Under the pieces are notes generated by a model. It worked only from the letters and a program-made list of their open reading frames with translations, made no database searches and was not told where the DNA came from. From contig NZ_CP066356.1 in NCBI RefSeq assembly GCF_023278185.1, positions 930,001 through 994,000 of the forward strand: a DNA stretch of 64,000 bases. Direction: 5' to 3'. Shown here one piece after another: positions 63,761-64,000 of the stretch; the first letter of the stretch is position 1, and each line of letters opens with the position of its first letter. This DNA is from Bradyrhizobium elkanii USDA 76. Its GTDB lineage: Bacteria; Pseudomonadota; Alphaproteobacteria; Rhizobiales; Xanthobacteraceae. The translations under genes were made by a program, and so were the position numbers.

Positions 63761-64000
63761 ATGTCGAAGCAGAACTATAAATATCTGATCGTCGAGAAGC
63801 GGCCGAGCGGTGTCGCCATTGTCACGATGAACCGGCCGGAGATCCTCAATGCGATCAATTGGGATATGCACAGCGAGCTCGAGCGCGTCTTCGTCGAGCT
63901 GGACGAGGACAAGGCGGTCCGCGCGATCGTTCTGACGGGGGCGGGACGGGGGTTCTGTTCGGGCGGCGATCAGAAAACGCTCGACAAGAGTCCAATCCCG
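63761..64000 (+). CDS. Enoyl-CoA hydratase family protein, cut by window end
   Basis: Eighty codons are visible from ATG 63761. They encode YLIVEKRPSGVAIVTMNRPE and the oxyanion-hole start VLTGAGRGFCSGGDQKTLDK, the first third of a crotonase-fold enzyme. The gene starts 27 bases after the luciferase-like gene and clearly continues beyond the window. It is distinct from the enzyme at 60852. Confidence 0.9.
   Translation, partial: MSKQNYKYLIVEKRPSGVAIVTMNRPEILNAINWDMHSELERVFVELDEDKAVRAIVLTGAGRGFCSGGDQKTLDKSPIP

Overview
The window is GC-rich chromosomal DNA that most resembles an alphaproteobacterium of the Bradyrhizobium/Rhodopseudomonas group. This rests on the protein families and on a REP-like palindrome (GAGCATGATC...GATCATGCTC, 2762-2837) that I associate with that group. 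No species call is possible from sequence alone. Most of the window reads as accessory, catabolic DNA: short operons for degradation and efflux, each with its own LysR, AraC, TetR or Lrp regulator, and separated by decayed genes and repeats. The last 12 kb (pccBA and a liv-type ABC transporter cluster) looks more like core metabolism.

Layout. 0-4.5 kb: a frameshifted NmrA-type reductase, a 49-nt 3' fragment of tRNA-Arg(CCG) that looks like an integration scar, copy 1 of a dispersed repeat, a frameshifted outer-membrane protein, REP-type palindromes, an AraC regulator and an AraC fragment. 4.5-9.2 kb: exported proteins of unknown role, an HdeA-like protein, a DUF1254/DUF1214 protein, an outer-membrane protein and a DUF2721 membrane protein. 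9.2-15 kb: MFS exporter, MBL hydrolase, dehalogenase/epoxide-hydrolase-like enzyme, VOC dioxygenase, LysR. 15-24.4 kb: AraC, a broken isochorismatase-like gene, a haloperoxidase-like hydrolase, then a tight seven-gene operon (isochorismatase family, XapX, amidohydrolase, DoxX, exported VOC-like protein, alginate-export-type porin, DUF1275). 24.4-28.6 kb: a dps relic, an MhqD/MhqO-like esterase and ring-cleavage pair with a divergent LysR, and a class III cyclase.

28.7-40.2 kb looks like one catabolic regulon. An old-yellow-enzyme/MFS operon faces a three-haem cytochrome c, a 2Fe-2S subunit and a molybdopterin hydroxylase subunit. These are followed by a TetR gene and, divergent from it, an operon of an FAD monooxygenase resembling 2,6-dihydroxypyridine hydroxylase, a DUF485 protein, an ActP-like symporter and, 35 bp further on, a cupin protein. 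Three sites of the form TTATC-N4-GATAA (one with a mismatch) mark the two divergent control regions. I infer oxidation of an N-heteroaromatic or related acid.

40.2-47.8 kb: a quinone-oxidoreductase-like MDR enzyme, two paralogous HD-domain hydrolases, an MFS exporter, a cupin protein, a GlxA/AraC regulator and an Lrp regulator. A 54-bp repeat lies upstream of the first HD unit and again upstream of the second HD gene. 47.8-55.5 kb: an intact IS21-family element with a 5-bp target duplication has split the regulator next to propionyl-CoA carboxylase (pccR-like); removing the IS restores an exact 470-codon frame. pccB and pccA follow intact. 56-64 kb: a small VOC protein, flavin reductase, a 51-codon ORF coupled to livH, livHMGF without a binding protein, two enoyl-CoA hydratases (the second cut by the window end), a creatininase-family amidase and a luciferase-like monooxygenase. 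This is probably a pathway for uptake and CoA-dependent breakdown of an unidentified carboxylic acid or amide.
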